Positions 33,561 through 42,867 of a stretch of DNA of 64,000 nucleotides are shown one piece after another. A program made the position numbers and the translations under genes. Position 1 is the first letter of the stretch. The number at the start of each line of letters is the position of its first letter. Source of the stretch: Synergistaceae bacterium (GTDB lineage: Bacteria; Synergistota; Synergistia; Synergistales; Aminobacteriaceae); contig JAISLU010000071.1 of assembly GCA_031277095.1 (NCBI GenBank), positions 47,843 through 111,842 on the forward strand. Reading direction: 5' to 3'. The notes beneath the pieces were generated by a model. That model saw nothing but the letters and a program-made list of their open reading frames with translations. It was not told where the DNA came from and ran no database searches.

Positions 33561-33573
33561 GCATGGCCGCAAG

Positions 33574-36273
33574 TCACACGTCCGCCAGAGATCGGCCCGA
33601 TTTCAACTCGACCTCCAGGGGGACGGCAAGGGTTGCCGCCGCTTTCATGATGGAGGCCAGAGCTTCTCCCACCTCCGAAGCCCGTTCTTGAGGGCATTCG
33701 CACACCAGGGAGTCGTGGATTTGCAGGAAAAGCCGCACGTCGCCGTCCGCGGCGAAATGGCGGTCGAAATCGAGCATCGCCTTGCGGGCAATATCGGCGG
33801 CAGTTCCCTGTATCGGCGTGTTGACGGCAATGCGTTTCAGTCCGTTCCGATCCCGAACGCCCTCCATTGCCTCGCAGATAGGGCGAATACGCCCGAAAAG
33901 GGTCTGAGTGTAGCCCCTGGACTGGGCCAGGGCCGCGCTTTCCTCCAGATATTTCTTGACCCCGGGAAGGGCGGCGAAATAACGGGATATTATTCCTCCC
34001 GCGTCGCCCCGGGCGATACCCAGACGTTCCGCGAGGCCGAAAGAACTCATTCCGTAGAGGAGGCCGAAGTTGATCATTTTCGCCACCCGCCGCAGCTCCG
34101 GGGTCACGTCTTCGGGAAGAATGGAGAACACCCAAGACGCCGTCTCCCGATGTATGTCTCGGCCGCCCTTGCGAAAGGCCTCCTGCAGGCGTTCTTCTCC
34201 CGAAAAATGGGCCAAAACGCGCAGCTCTATCTGAGAATAGTCCGCCGCCACGAAAACGCGCCCGGGGTCGCCGGGGGTCAATCCTTCCTTGATGCGGCGC
34301 GACCACTGTCCGAAAGCCGGCAGGTTCTGCAGGTTCGGGTCCCGGCTGCTGAGGCGTCCCGTCCCCGTAAACGCGGCCTCGAACATGGTGTGTACCACGC
34401 CGCCTCCGAAGTTCGCCGCCTTCTGCAGGGGCACCACGAAACCGCTCAGCATCTTCGACAGCTCGCGATGCTCCAGCATCGAGCGAGGCACGTGGGAGTG
34501 AGGAAGGTTCAGGGACGCCAGGCTTTCCAACACCGACGCGCTTGTGGAAAAACCCGTCTTCCCCTTCGTCTTCGCTCCGCTGGGGAGGCCCAATCCCTCG
34601 AACAACAGCCATGCCACCTGTTTGGGGGAGTTGAGATTGATCTCCTCCGAAAGCCCCGCGGCCTTGGCCGCCGTGTCGATCTCCTTTTCGATATCCACGA
34701 GCCGCGCCTCCAGCTCCCGCTGAAGTTCCACGAAGGTCTTGGGCGCCAGGCGGATTCCTCCGCGCTCCATATCCACCAACAGGGGAATCAGGGGCAGATC
34801 CACTTGTTCCATCAAATAGGGAAGACGTTCGTAACGCCGGATCTCCAAGTTCAGCTCTCGCGCCGCGCGTCTGAGGGCAAGCGCCGGAACCTTGTCGGGC
34901 TTTCTGTGAGGCAGATCCTCCAGCGTGTGGCTGAGCTTGTCGGGATGAAGAAGGTAGTGAGCCGTTTTCAGGTCCCATATCCTGCATTTCTCGAAGGGGC
35001 GGAAGCGCGTCTCTCCCGACCCCGCGGCGAAGCAGGCCGTCAGGTCTTTGTAGTCGTTCACCAGGAGCTTTTTGCCCTCCAGCCGCCTCCAAAAGTCGAG
35101 TTCGATCTCGATGCCCTGCAAAACGGCGTAACGGCCGTCGGCATCGGCCAACTGAAGCTCGACGCTTCCGGGGTCGGGGGGGTATTTCCCGGAGTGCAGC
35201 AGGGCTATCGACAGCTCGTCCGCGTCCAGAAGGCTCTCCGCGCTCACTTGTTCGTATCCCGATCTCTTGTCGTCCTCGATTTTACCGTCGAAGCCGTTGG
35301 AGCCGTCGGAAATGCTTTCGGAAGAACCAACGGAAATTCCACCGGAAAGGCCCTGCTTCACAGGAGTTTCCTCCGGAAGCATGGGGGCGCGGTTTTTCAG
35401 CTTGTCCATGAGCTTCGTCAGTCCCAGTCGTTTGCAAAGGGAGAAAACCTCATTGGGCTGCGCTTTCGAGAGAGGCAAAGACACCGGCAGATCGAGTTTC
35501 AGGCGAATCAGCACGCGGCTTTGAAAGGCGCTCTCCCTTCCCGCGGCGAGCTTCTTGCCCAGTGCCGGTTTTTGGTCCTCCAGAGACTCGAAAAGCTGTT
35601 CCAGGGTTTTGGTCTCTCCTATCAGCTGCAGGGCGGTCTTCTCTCCTATTCCGGCGACGCCGGGAACGTTGTCCGAGGAGTCGCCCAGAAGAGCCAGATA
35701 ATCGGGCATGGAGCCGGGGGGAAAGCCGAACTCCTCCGTAAAGACGTTCTCGTCGTAGAGTTTCAGGGTAGCTATCCCTTTCAGGGGACGCAGCATCTTC
35801 ACCCCCGGCCCCAGCACCTGAAAGAGGTCTTTGTCCGAGGTGACGATCAAGGCTTCCTCCCCCTCCCGGGCGACGGCCAAGGCCAGGGAAGCTATGACGT
35901 CGTCGGCCTCCACCCCCGGCTCCATCACCACGGGATAGCCCAAAGCGGTCAGCAGCTCCCTCAGCAGAGGGACCTGGGGCTTGAAGTCCTCGGGCGTCGG
36001 TTTGCGCCCTGCCTTGTATTCCTTGTATAATTCATGACGAAAGGTCGGGCCGGGGGCGTCGAAAACGATGACGCAGCGTTGCGGAGAAAAATCGTGCTCC
36101 ACCTTCGTCAGCATGTTCATAAACCCCATAATGGCGTTGGTCGGGGTTCCGTCCGGGGCGTTCAGGGAGGGCACGGCGTAAAAGGCCCGAAACGCCAGCC
36201 CGTGTCCATCGACGATCAGCACCTTGCCCTTCGCGTTTCCATTTGCGTTCATCTTTATCGTGTTCTCATCCAT
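33574..36273 (-). CDS. polA: DNA polymerase I
   Basis: Family A polymerase for Okazaki-fragment processing and repair, 899 residues. The 5'-nuclease domain is intact (LIVDGHGLAFRAFYA, EADDVIASLA, TSDKDLFQ, LLGDSSDNVPGVAGIGEKTA). The polymerase has motif A DYSQIELRVLAH, motif B RRVAKMINFGLLYGMS and motif C QIHDSLVCE. The middle 3'-5' exonuclease domain lacks the expected DxE motif, so proofreading is probably absent, as in many bacterial Pol I. Oddity: the linker before it (about 307-325) is coded by four 12-bp near-repeats (35306-35353). The ribosome site is poorly spaced from the ATG at 36273, so the exact start is uncertain. Divergent from gltX. Confidence 0.97.
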   Translation of the reverse strand: MDENTIKMNANGNAKGKVLIVDGHGLAFRAFYAVPSLNAPDGTPTNAIMGFMNMLTKVEHDFSPQRCVIVFDAPGPTFRHELYKEYKAGRKPTPEDFKPQVPLLRELLTALGYPVVMEPGVEADDVIASLALAVAREGEEALIVTSDKDLFQVLGPGVKMLRPLKGIATLKLYDENVFTEEFGFPPGSMPDYLALLGDSSDNVPGVAGIGEKTALQLIGETKTLEQLFESLEDQKPALGKKLAAGRESAFQSRVLIRLKLDLPVSLPLSKAQPNEVFSLCKRLGLTKLMDKLKNRAPMLPEETPVKQGLSGGISVGSSESISDGSNGFDGKIEDDKRSGYEQVSAESLLDADELSIALLHSGKYPPDPGSVELQLADADGRYAVLQGIEIELDFWRRLEGKKLLVNDYKDLTACFAAGSGETRFRPFEKCRIWDLKTAHYLLHPDKLSHTLEDLPHRKPDKVPALALRRAARELNLEIRRYERLPYLMEQVDLPLIPLLVDMERGGIRLAPKTFVELQRELEARLVDIEKEIDTAAKAAGLSEEINLNSPKQVAWLLFEGLGLPSGAKTKGKTGFSTSASVLESLASLNLPHSHVPRSMLEHRELSKMLSGFVVPLQKAANFGGGVVHTMFEAAFTGTGRLSSRDPNLQNLPAFGQWSRRIKEGLTPGDPGRVFVAADYSQIELRVLAHFSGEERLQEAFRKGGRDIHRETASWVFSILPEDVTPELRRVAKMINFGLLYGMSSFGLAERLGIARGDAGGIISRYFAALPGVKKYLEESAALAQSRGYTQTLFGRIRPICEAMEGVRDRNGLKRIAVNTPIQGTAADIARKAMLDFDRHFAADGDVRLFLQIHDSLVCECPQERASEVGEALASIMKAAATLAVPLEVELKSGRSLADV
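35306..35353. repeat. Four 12-bp near-repeats in the polA linker
   Basis: Units beginning TCGGAAATGCTT, TCGGAAGAACCA, ACGGAAATTCCA and CCGGAAAGGCCC encode a Ser/Gly-rich linker between the 5'-nuclease and the rest of Pol I. Confidence 0.75.
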
Positions 36274-36343
36274 ATTGACAGTCGATGCTCCCTTCTATTC
36301 GACTCCCCTGTTCATCTCTTCGCTGCTTGGCTGTACGTTAGGT

Positions 36344-36349
36344 TATAAT
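36344..36349 (+). promoter_or_regulatory. Possible -10 box for gltX
   Basis: TATAAT lies 48 bp before the gltX ATG in the divergent polA-gltX spacer. The -35 region is weak. Confidence 0.4.
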
Positions 36350-36397
36350 AGCTCATCATTACGACCCGGTAAATATAAGCAGGGAGGCCAAAGAGAC

Positions 36398-37729
36398 ATG
36401 GAGACACGCGTACGGTTCGCCCCGAGCCCCACGGGCGCTTTGCACATCGGGGGAGGGCACACCGCTCTTTTCAACTGGCTTTGGGCCAGGCGCACCGGCG
36501 GCAAATTCGTCCTTCGTATAGAGGACACGGACAGAGAGCGCTCCACGCAAGAATACGAAGACACCATCATGTCCGGCATGAAATGGCTGGGATTGGACTG
36601 GGACGAAGGCCCGGACTGCGAGGGCCCCTGCGGCCCCTACCGCCAGTCCGCCAGGCTGGACCTGTATCGGGAAAACGCCGAGAAGCTCTTGGCGGACGGC
36701 CGCGCCTACAGAGACGGGGGCGCTGTGATCTTCAAGGTCCTCCCCGACGTGGAGCTTTCCTTCGACGACGTGGTTTACGGACGTATCGAGACGAAAAGCG
36801 ACGGGCTGAGGGAAAGGGCGTCGGGCGAACTCAAAGACATCGTTCTGCTCAAGAGCGACGGCATGCCCACCTACAACTACGCCGTGGTCATCGACGATCA
36901 TTTCATGAAGATCACTCACGTCATCCGGGGCGAAGACCACATTTCGAACACCCCCAAACAGCTTCTCGTCTACAAGGCCTTTGGCTGGGAGCCGCCTCTT
37001 TTTGCGCACCTGCCGATGATTCTGGGCAAGGACAAAAAAAAGCTGAGCAAGCGCCACGGTGCCACAAGCGTTTACGAGTTTCGGGACATGGGCTACATGC
37101 CGGACTCCGTTTTCAATTTTCTGGCCAACCTGGGCTGGTCCGCCGGCGAAGACAAGGAAATCTTCAACCGGGGCGAGGCCGTGGAGATGTTCGAACTTTC
37201 CCGTGTGACCCGCAAGCCCGCCGTTTTCGACCTGGACAAGCTGAATTTCATCAATCAGGAACACCTGAAGCGTATGGACCCGTCGGCGAGGCTCGACTTG
37301 GTAAAGCCCTTCTGGAGGGAGGCGGGGCTCCCCGTGGAAAAACACGGCGACGCCTATCTGGCCGATGCCCTGACTCTTATGGGAGGACGCGGGCAGACCG
37401 CCAAAGAGCTGGCCTCCTTTGCGGACTATTACGTGTCCTTCGAGCCGGTGAAGGACCGCTGGAAGGCCGAGAACATATCGGAGGAAATGCGCCCCGGGCT
37501 GAAGGAATTCTTCACCGAACTGCTGGCCGAGCCCAACTGGACCGCGGAGGCGCTGGAGGCCCGAGCCCGGGCTTGGGTGGAGAAAAAAGGAGTCAAGATG
37601 AAGGACTACGCGATGACCCTGCGCTTTGCCTTGACGGGCATGAAGGTCAGCCCCGGCATTTTTGAAGTCTCGACGCTTCTGGGACGCGACGAAGTGAGGC
37701 TCAGGCTGGAATTTTACGGACTCCTGTAG
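36398..37729 (+). CDS. gltX: Glutamyl-tRNA synthetase, short form
   Basis: Charges tRNA-Glu. Recognised by VRFAPSPTGALHIGG (HIGH region), RIEDTDRERS, GPYRQSARLDLY, LLKSDGMPTYN, VIRGEDHISNTPKQ, the KLSKRHGA motif, and a C-terminal anticodon domain ending LEFYGLL. I chose ATG 36398 after GGGAGG, since family similarity starts at the next residues. Oddity: only 443 residues. After LLADGRAYR the usual ~40-residue insertion that holds CxC/TPEEL and YDGR is missing, and the protein goes straight to AVIFKVLPD. The reading frame is intact, so this is a real compact form or an in-frame deletion. Confidence 0.94.
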   Translation: METRVRFAPSPTGALHIGGGHTALFNWLWARRTGGKFVLRIEDTDRERSTQEYEDTIMSGMKWLGLDWDEGPDCEGPCGPYRQSARLDLYRENAEKLLADGRAYRDGGAVIFKVLPDVELSFDDVVYGRIETKSDGLRERASGELKDIVLLKSDGMPTYNYAVVIDDHFMKITHVIRGEDHISNTPKQLLVYKAFGWEPPLFAHLPMILGKDKKKLSKRHGATSVYEFRDMGYMPDSVFNFLANLGWSAGEDKEIFNRGEAVEMFELSRVTRKPAVFDLDKLNFINQEHLKRMDPSARLDLVKPFWREAGLPVEKHGDAYLADALTLMGGRGQTAKELASFADYYVSFEPVKDRWKAENISEEMRPGLKEFFTELLAEPNWTAEALEARARAWVEKKGVKMKDYAMTLRFALTGMKVSPGIFEVSTLLGRDEVRLRLEFYGLL

Positions 37730-37817
37730 CGCCGGTACAGCCATCGACTTTAAAAACGCGCATGTTCTCTGCTGAGAAAATCGAGCAGAAAAATCAATAA
37801 CAAGAAAGAGCCTGCCC

Positions 37818-38657
37818 ATGGAAATCACAGAGAAAAATTCAATAAAAACTGCCTACGAACACGTGTCGATCATTTTATTTTTTGTCTGGCTCGTGGGCGG
37901 GACATTCATGTTTTCAGGATTGAATCCTTTGATTTCCATAATTTTGGGCATGTTGGGCGTAAATACTCCGTGGATTTATTTGTTTTTGGGTACGCTGGCA
38001 GATAAACGATGGATCTTTTATGCCTTAGGGATCGACCCCATCGACCCGCAAATTCCTGTGGCGGCTTCGATAACATTTCCTCCGGAGATGTGTCTCAGGG
38101 TGCCTTTAATGATAGCCTCTTTTCCCAAAATAGCTTCCAGTCTGTCTGGAGGCTTATATTTGCTCATGATAATTTCGACTGTCTGGGCTGTGAATCATAT
38201 ATTTGTGCGAATGCTGGGGATGTATCTTTATCTCGACTCACAAATAAAAGACAACAAGCATAACGAAACGATAGCGGCAGAGGGTTTCCTCTATGAGAGA
38301 TTATTGAAATGGGGGCATGGCGGCAACGTCTGCCTGCGGATAGGGGCAATGCTGATGTTCGTTTTCGTGTTTGTCCTGCTGACTTTCGCGCAAGCGCCAT
38401 TTTCCATGGTGCTTTTGCTGTTTGGTTTTGTCGTATGGGTGAATTTTATTGTCTTGGCCATCTCTTTGTCGAAACGATTCATTGTCAGCCATATATTGCT
38501 TTACACATGTTCGAAAATCAATGCGCATACCCGAAAAGAATTTGAAGAAATGATATCGAGCTTGATATCACGCCAATTGAAGTCAATGAAATTAGAGGTT
38601 ATACCGTTGTTTTTCATTTATGTATTGACGGGGATATTGATTTACAAATCTGTTTAA
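37818..38657 (+). CDS. Multi-pass membrane protein of unknown function
   Basis: 279 residues, not recognised. Hydrophobic segments occur at about residues 18-40 (IILFFVWLVGGTFMF), 41-60, 110-130 (GLYLLMIISTVWAV), 170-195 (MLMFVFVFVLLTF), 200-220 (LLFGFVVWVNFIVLAISL) and at the C-terminus (VIPLFFIYVLTGILIY), so five or six spans. Polar loops between them include ALGIDPIDPQIPV and KINAHTRKEFEEMI. No catalytic motif was seen. The DNA is clearly AT-richer than its neighbours (an atypical patch running to about 40.3 kb). No strong ribosome site is visible: AGAAAGAGCC lies 8-10 nt before the ATG. Orphan transcription unit. Confidence 0.75.
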   Translation: MEITEKNSIKTAYEHVSIILFFVWLVGGTFMFSGLNPLISIILGMLGVNTPWIYLFLGTLADKRWIFYALGIDPIDPQIPVAASITFPPEMCLRVPLMIASFPKIASSLSGGLYLLMIISTVWAVNHIFVRMLGMYLYLDSQIKDNKHNETIAAEGFLYERLLKWGHGGNVCLRIGAMLMFVFVFVLLTFAQAPFSMVLLLFGFVVWVNFIVLAISLSKRFIVSHILLYTCSKINAHTRKEFEEMISSLISRQLKSMKLEVIPLFFIYVLTGILIYKSV

Positions 38658-38917
38658 ACAAGTCACCATCACGACCATTGAGAGCCAGCAGGGCAGGGCG
38701 CGGAAAAACCGTCGAGCAGGTCAACCCCACACCTGTGTCCATTTCATCCGATTTTGAACGTTTGCAAAATATGATAAGATGTATGTTGTTCAGACTCCTC
38801 GTGATGGCTTTGAACGGTTGCGCGTTCATTGGGAAATCCGTTTCCGGTCTTTTGAGGCTTCGTCGGCCGATTTTCCGCAAAGTTGCCTCTTGCGCGGTCG
38901 AAAGGAGAGTGTGCTAT

Positions 38918-39625
38918 TTGTTTTCATGTTTGAGAACTTACGGGCTATGGAGCGCGTTTTTCATTGTTTCTCTCGGATTTTTTTCGGGCGCCTTTGCCGA
39001 AGAGGCCCCCCGGCCTCCGGGGCTGGTGGAGATCCCATCTCTGCCGCCCCTACAGGTTTTCGGGACCCCCAACCCCCCCAATATCTCTCACGACGCGTTC
39101 GGCGTCATGCCCCACATGACCTTTTGGCAAAAAAGCGCCGCTGTTCCTTCCGAGGCCAAGGCTTCGGGGCCCAAGGCTCCCAAGGCCAAGGCAATTCCCG
39201 TCGATCCCGGCAAGTACCCTGCCCTGGCGTGGCCTGTGCGGGGTAAAGTCTCCTCGGGTTACGGCCTGCGGGGGGCCGGGCTGCGCAGGCGTATGCACCA
39301 GGGAATCGATATCCCCGTCCCTGTAGGGACCCCTATACAGGCCGCTCTGGCGGGCGTGGTCGCGGAGGCCCGCCAGTACAACGGGTACGGAAAAACCGTC
39401 ATTCTCGCCCACGGCAAGGGCACAAAAACCCTTTACGCCCATTGTTCGGAGTTTGCGGTGAAGCAGGGCGATCAGGTGGAGCAGGGGCAGGTCATCGCTT
39501 ACGCGGGCGATACGGGCCGGGCGACCACCTCGCACCTCCATTTCGGCGTCATGGTAGAGGGTTCTTTCCGAGACCCGCGAGCCCTCCTCCAAAACAAACC
39601 CCAGCAGCTTGCACAAAAACCTTAG
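38918..39625 (+). CDS. Exported M23-family peptidase (LytM domain)
   Basis: Probable peptidoglycan endopeptidase or a degenerate activator. The C-terminal LytM/M23 domain (about residues 107-225) shows LAWPVRGKVSSGYGLR, MHQGIDIPVPVGTPI, TLYAHCSEFAVKQGD, VIAYAGDTGRATTSHLHFGVM. The HxxxD and HxH metal ligands are present, so it may be active. I chose TTG 38918, 9 nt after AAAGGAG: it gives a clean signal peptide (to SGAFA) and a 235-residue product. The longer frame upstream has no ribosome site and would put the signal peptide internally. The linker is Pro/Lys-rich. No partner cell-wall gene is adjacent. Confidence 0.88.
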   Translation: MFSCLRTYGLWSAFFIVSLGFFSGAFAEEAPRPPGLVEIPSLPPLQVFGTPNPPNISHDAFGVMPHMTFWQKSAAVPSEAKASGPKAPKAKAIPVDPGKYPALAWPVRGKVSSGYGLRGAGLRRRMHQGIDIPVPVGTPIQAALAGVVAEARQYNGYGKTVILAHGKGTKTLYAHCSEFAVKQGDQVEQGQVIAYAGDTGRATTSHLHFGVMVEGSFRDPRALLQNKPQQLAQKP

Positions 39626-39708
39626 CCAGAAATCACACTGCTCGGCCATTGTATTGTCCAATGTGAGATTTTTAAAGCCGATTGACGATTTTTTTAGAAG
39701 GAAAGGTC

Positions 39709-40335
39709 ATGGAAGATAGAAGGGGATTCTGGGTTGCCGCAGTAGTGTTGTCCCCGTTTCTGTTTCTTCTGCTGTGGGCAGATCCTCCTTCCTGGATTGC
39801 CAGTAGCTATGACACGATGTTTATGTCGGGGTTCAAATCCGCTGAGGGGGGATTTGCTATCGACGTCCCTAAGCGGTGGAAAGTGGGAGAGCCGTCCCAA
39901 TCCAAAGCGTGGCGGTCTTTTGCATATAAACTCGGATGGTTGCGCGAGAACTCATATCTCGATGCGTGGTATTTGAGTTTGAGACACGGAGGCCATTACT
40001 ATTATGCGTTGGTTCGTGTCCACAAAATAGCCTATGGCGCCAATGAAGTCCCGCCTATGGAAGAATTCGCCAAAGAATTGCTCTATAAACGCGGCATAGG
40101 TGGGCGATTGACAAAAATACAATTTAAGGCCCAAAGACTGAAAAGTTATCCATCGTCTAAAATGACCCTGGCCGCTGGGAGGGATACCTTCGTTTGCTGG
40201 CAGGTACTCGACGACAAATCAAATCGTTACGTCATCCAGTTTTACACAAACCGCTTCCGCGATTATGAAAAAGTTTTCGAGAAAATGATGCAATCTTTCT
40301 CGTTCAGAATACAACACCTACGTTCGCCCATGTAA
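39709..40335 (+). CDS. Membrane-anchored protein of unknown function (PsbP/DcrB-like fold suspected)
   Basis: 208 residues. A hydrophobic N-terminal segment (VAAVVLSPFLFLLLWA, about 8-23) suggests a signal anchor. The rest is a soluble domain that opens SAEGGFAIDVPKRWKVGEP and ends VIQFYTNRFRDYEKVFEKMMQSFSF. That pattern, a short strand with 'IDVPKRW', then a strand plus final helix with 'MMQSF', is reminiscent of PsbP/MOG1/DcrB-like domains. This is only a fold-level guess. I chose ATG 39709 (GAAAGGTC just upstream) over the more upstream in-frame start. A strong bidirectional terminator follows. Function unknown. Confidence 0.7.
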   Translation: MEDRRGFWVAAVVLSPFLFLLLWADPPSWIASSYDTMFMSGFKSAEGGFAIDVPKRWKVGEPSQSKAWRSFAYKLGWLRENSYLDAWYLSLRHGGHYYYALVRVHKIAYGANEVPPMEEFAKELLYKRGIGGRLTKIQFKAQRLKSYPSSKMTLAAGRDTFVCWQVLDDKSNRYVIQFYTNRFRDYEKVFEKMMQSFSFRIQHLRSPM

Positions 40336-40369
40336 AAACGGCCGCCCGGAGAATGAGCGACCGTTTTTT
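40334..40369. terminator. Bidirectional terminator between the 39709 gene and hppA
   Basis: AAAAACGG (40334-40341) pairs with CCGTTTTTT (40361-40369), extended by an inner CGC/GCG. It ends the plus-strand gene stopping at 40335 and, read the other way, hppA. Confidence 0.8.
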
Positions 40370-40411
40370 CGGTTTCGATATTCGTGAAAGATCGAGCCGC
40401 GGGAGAGCCAG

Positions 40412-42499
40412 CTAGATGAAAAGAGGCGCCAGCACCAACGCGACCACCGTCATGAGTTTTATCAGGATATTCAGGCTGGGGCCGGCGGTGTCCTTGAAAG
40501 GATCCCCCACTGTGTCCCCCACCACCGCCGCCGCGTGGTTGGCGGTTCCCTTGCCGCCGAAGTTTCCCTCTTCGATGTATTTTTTGGCGTTATCCCAAGC
40601 TCCGCCGGAATTTGCCATGAAAAGCGCCAGCATAACCCCCGTGACGATCGAGCCGCCCAAAAGGCCCCCCAGCGCCGCCTTGCCGAGAACGAGGCCCACA
40701 AGCAACGGACACACCAGCGCCAAAACACCAGGGATCACCATCTCCTTGAGCGCCGCGCTGGTGGAAATGGCCACACATTTTTCGTAGTCCGGCGGGGTCG
40801 TTCCCTCCATAAGGCCTGCAACTTCACGGAATTGACGGCGAACCTCCTCGATCATGGCCTGAGCCGCGCGCCCCACGGCCTCGATTGAAAGAGCGCAAAA
40901 GATGAAGGGCAGCACACCGCCCAGCAACATGCCGACGATGACTCCCGGATTCAGGATGTCGATGGCCGACAGCTCGGCGGCCTGAGCGTAGGCGATGAAC
41001 AGCGACAACGCCGTGAGCGCCGCGGAACCGATCGCCAGCCCCTTGCCCATAGCCGCGGTGGTGTTGCCGATGGAATCCAGCTTATCCGTGATTTTACGCA
41101 CCTCCGGAGGAAGCTGGCTCATCTGAGCGATGCCCCCCGCGTTATCCGATATGGGGCCATAAGCGTCCACGGAAAGGGCAATGCCGGTGATGGAAAGCAT
41201 CCCCACCGCCGCGCAGGCCACTCCAAAAACCCCGGCCAGGAAATGGCTGATCAACGTGGCCAGGCAGATCAGCACCACGGGGAACAAAGCGGACTTCATG
41301 CCTAGGGAGAGCCCCGACAAGACCACCGTGGCGGGACCTGTCTCCGAGGACTGGGCGACGTTTCGGACGGGAGGATAGTCGCTGGAGGTGTAGCATTCCG
41401 TGACGAACCCGATCAGCACGCCGGCAAGAACGCCCGAGGTCACGGCCAAAAACACGTTGAAGGTTTTGGTGAAAAAACAGATCAGACTCAAAACGAAAGT
41501 GCCGGCAATCATCATGCCGCCGGCGACGAAAATGCCAATCCGAAGGGCAAAAGCGGCGTCGCCGCTGCGGATGCGGTCCAAAATTCTTTTGACGGAGCCT
41601 AATTTTTCGGCGTAAGACAACACCCAGTCAACCCCCTTGGAAAGATAGGGAACGTTGGTGCTGATCAGAAGACAGCCCGCAATGGACGAAAGAATGCCCC
41701 AGCCCGCGAGAAGCAGGGGGAACGCCGCGCCCCACAGTCCCAGGGCCGTGCCGTCGTTGTAGAGGTCCGTGCATAAGAACCCCACGGCCATCGCAGCGAT
41801 GACGGAGTTCACGTAGGACTCGAAGAGGTCCGCGCTCATTCCCGCCACGTCGCCCACGTTGTCCCCTACGTTGTCCGCGATCACCGCCGGGTTGCGCGGG
41901 TCGTCCTCGGGAATCCCCGCCTCCACCTTGCCGACCAGATCGGCGCCTACGTCCGCGGCCTTGGTGTAGATACCCCCGCCTACCCGGGCGAACAGGGCGA
42001 TACTGCTGGCCCCCATGCCGAAGGCCGCCAGCGACTTCACGCTCAAGAACAGGTATGCCACGGCGATTCCGCCCAAACCGATCCCCACCACCAGCATCCC
42101 CACGATGCTGCCGCCGGAAAATGCCATATCCAGCGCCTCGCCGGAGCTTTTAGTGGCCGCGAAGGTTGTACGCCCATTGGCCTGGGTGGCGACGTACATC
42201 CCCAGCCAACCGGCCGCCGCGCTGCAAAAAGCTCCAAGCAAAAAAGCGAAGGCGGGCCCGCCGCCAAAACCTATTTTCCACATCCCCAGCAAAAGGAGAA
42301 AAACCCCGCCCACAAAAAACGCCAGCCATGTGTATTCCTTTTTGATAAAGGCCATGGCCCCTTTGTGGATAATCAGGGAAAGTTCCGCCACACGCGGGTT
42401 GTCGATGGTCAAAACCATCATCTTCTTATAAATCAGCCACGCATAACCTATCGCTGTCAAACCCAAGATCAAAGTCAACAGCACCAGTAAAATCGTCAC
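40412..42499 (-). CDS. hppA: Membrane-bound pyrophosphatase (H+ or Na+ pump), K+-dependent type
   Basis: Integral membrane pump that couples pyrophosphate hydrolysis to H+ or Na+ export. 695 residues, about 16 helices. Active-site motifs: [32 protein letters not shown], and near the C-terminus [18 protein letters not shown]. The [10 protein letters not shown] motif has Ala where K+-independent pumps have Lys, which places it in the K+-dependent class; that class includes Na+ pumps. GTG 42499 lies 8 nt after AAGGAGG. A promoter with -35 TTGAAT and -10 TATAAT is about 125 bp upstream. Useful in energy-limited anaerobes that recycle biosynthetic pyrophosphate. Ion specificity is not decided. Confidence 0.95.
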   Translation of the reverse strand: MTILLVLLTLILGLTAIGYAWLIYKKMMVLTIDNPRVAELSLIIHKGAMAFIKKEYTWLAFFVGGVFLLLLGMWKIGFGGGPAFAFLLGAFCSAAAGWLGMYVATQANGRTTFAATKSSGEALDMAFSGGSIVGMLVVGIGLGGIAVAYLFLSVKSLAAFGMGASSIALFARVGGGIYTKAADVGADLVGKVEAGIPEDDPRNPAVIADNVGDNVGDVAGMSADLFESYVNSVIAAMAVGFLCTDLYNDGTALGLWGAAFPLLLAGWGILSSIAGCLLISTNVPYLSKGVDWVLSYAEKLGSVKRILDRIRSGDAAFALRIGIFVAGGMMIAGTFVLSLICFFTKTFNVFLAVTSGVLAGVLIGFVTECYTSSDYPPVRNVAQSSETGPATVVLSGLSLGMKSALFPVVLICLATLISHFLAGVFGVACAAVGMLSITGIALSVDAYGPISDNAGGIAQMSQLPPEVRKITDKLDSIGNTTAAMGKGLAIGSAALTALSLFIAYAQAAELSAIDILNPGVIVGMLLGGVLPFIFCALSIEAVGRAAQAMIEEVRRQFREVAGLMEGTTPPDYEKCVAISTSAALKEMVIPGVLALVCPLLVGLVLGKAALGGLLGGSIVTGVMLALFMANSGGAWDNAKKYIEEGNFGGKGTANHAAAVVGDTVGDPFKDTAGPSLNILIKLMTVVALVLAPLFI

Positions 42500-42867
42500 C
42501 TCTGAAACCTCCTTAAAATTCTGCCTTCAAATTCTTTCCCGTACTTTTTCTTTCCCATACTTTCTGATCTTTTACTTTCTGTCTTCTTACCTGCTTTACT
42601 CTGCAATTCGATATCATTATCGATTATAGCTCAAATATCAGCAATCATTCAAACCCGCTGCGATCAATCCTCTATGATCAATTTTCTGTGACCAATTTTC
42701 ATCAATCTTCATTTGACAGGCGTTGTCGTTACAAATATAGCTCACAGCTTTCTCAAAAAAAGCCCCAGAGAAAATCTTTGCCGAAGGGGAATCGAAGGCA
42801 GTGGTCAAGCGCGGTGATCCAGAGCGGTGTTTTGAGCGGTTCTTTTCCCATATCTTTTCAAAATTTT
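42500..42867. other. 368-bp intergenic region with hppA promoter and degenerate repeats
   Basis: No gene was seen. Contains CTTTCCCGTACTTTTT/CTTTCCCATACTTTCT near-repeats (about 42535-42585), a good minus-strand promoter (42623-42652) and TGATCAATTTTC/TGACCAATTTTC near-repeats (about 42675-42705). Confidence 0.65.
42623..42652 (-). promoter_or_regulatory. hppA promoter
   Basis: On the minus strand, -35 TTGAAT (42652-42647), 18-bp spacer, -10 TATAAT (42628-42623). It is correctly oriented towards hppA. Confidence 0.7.
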
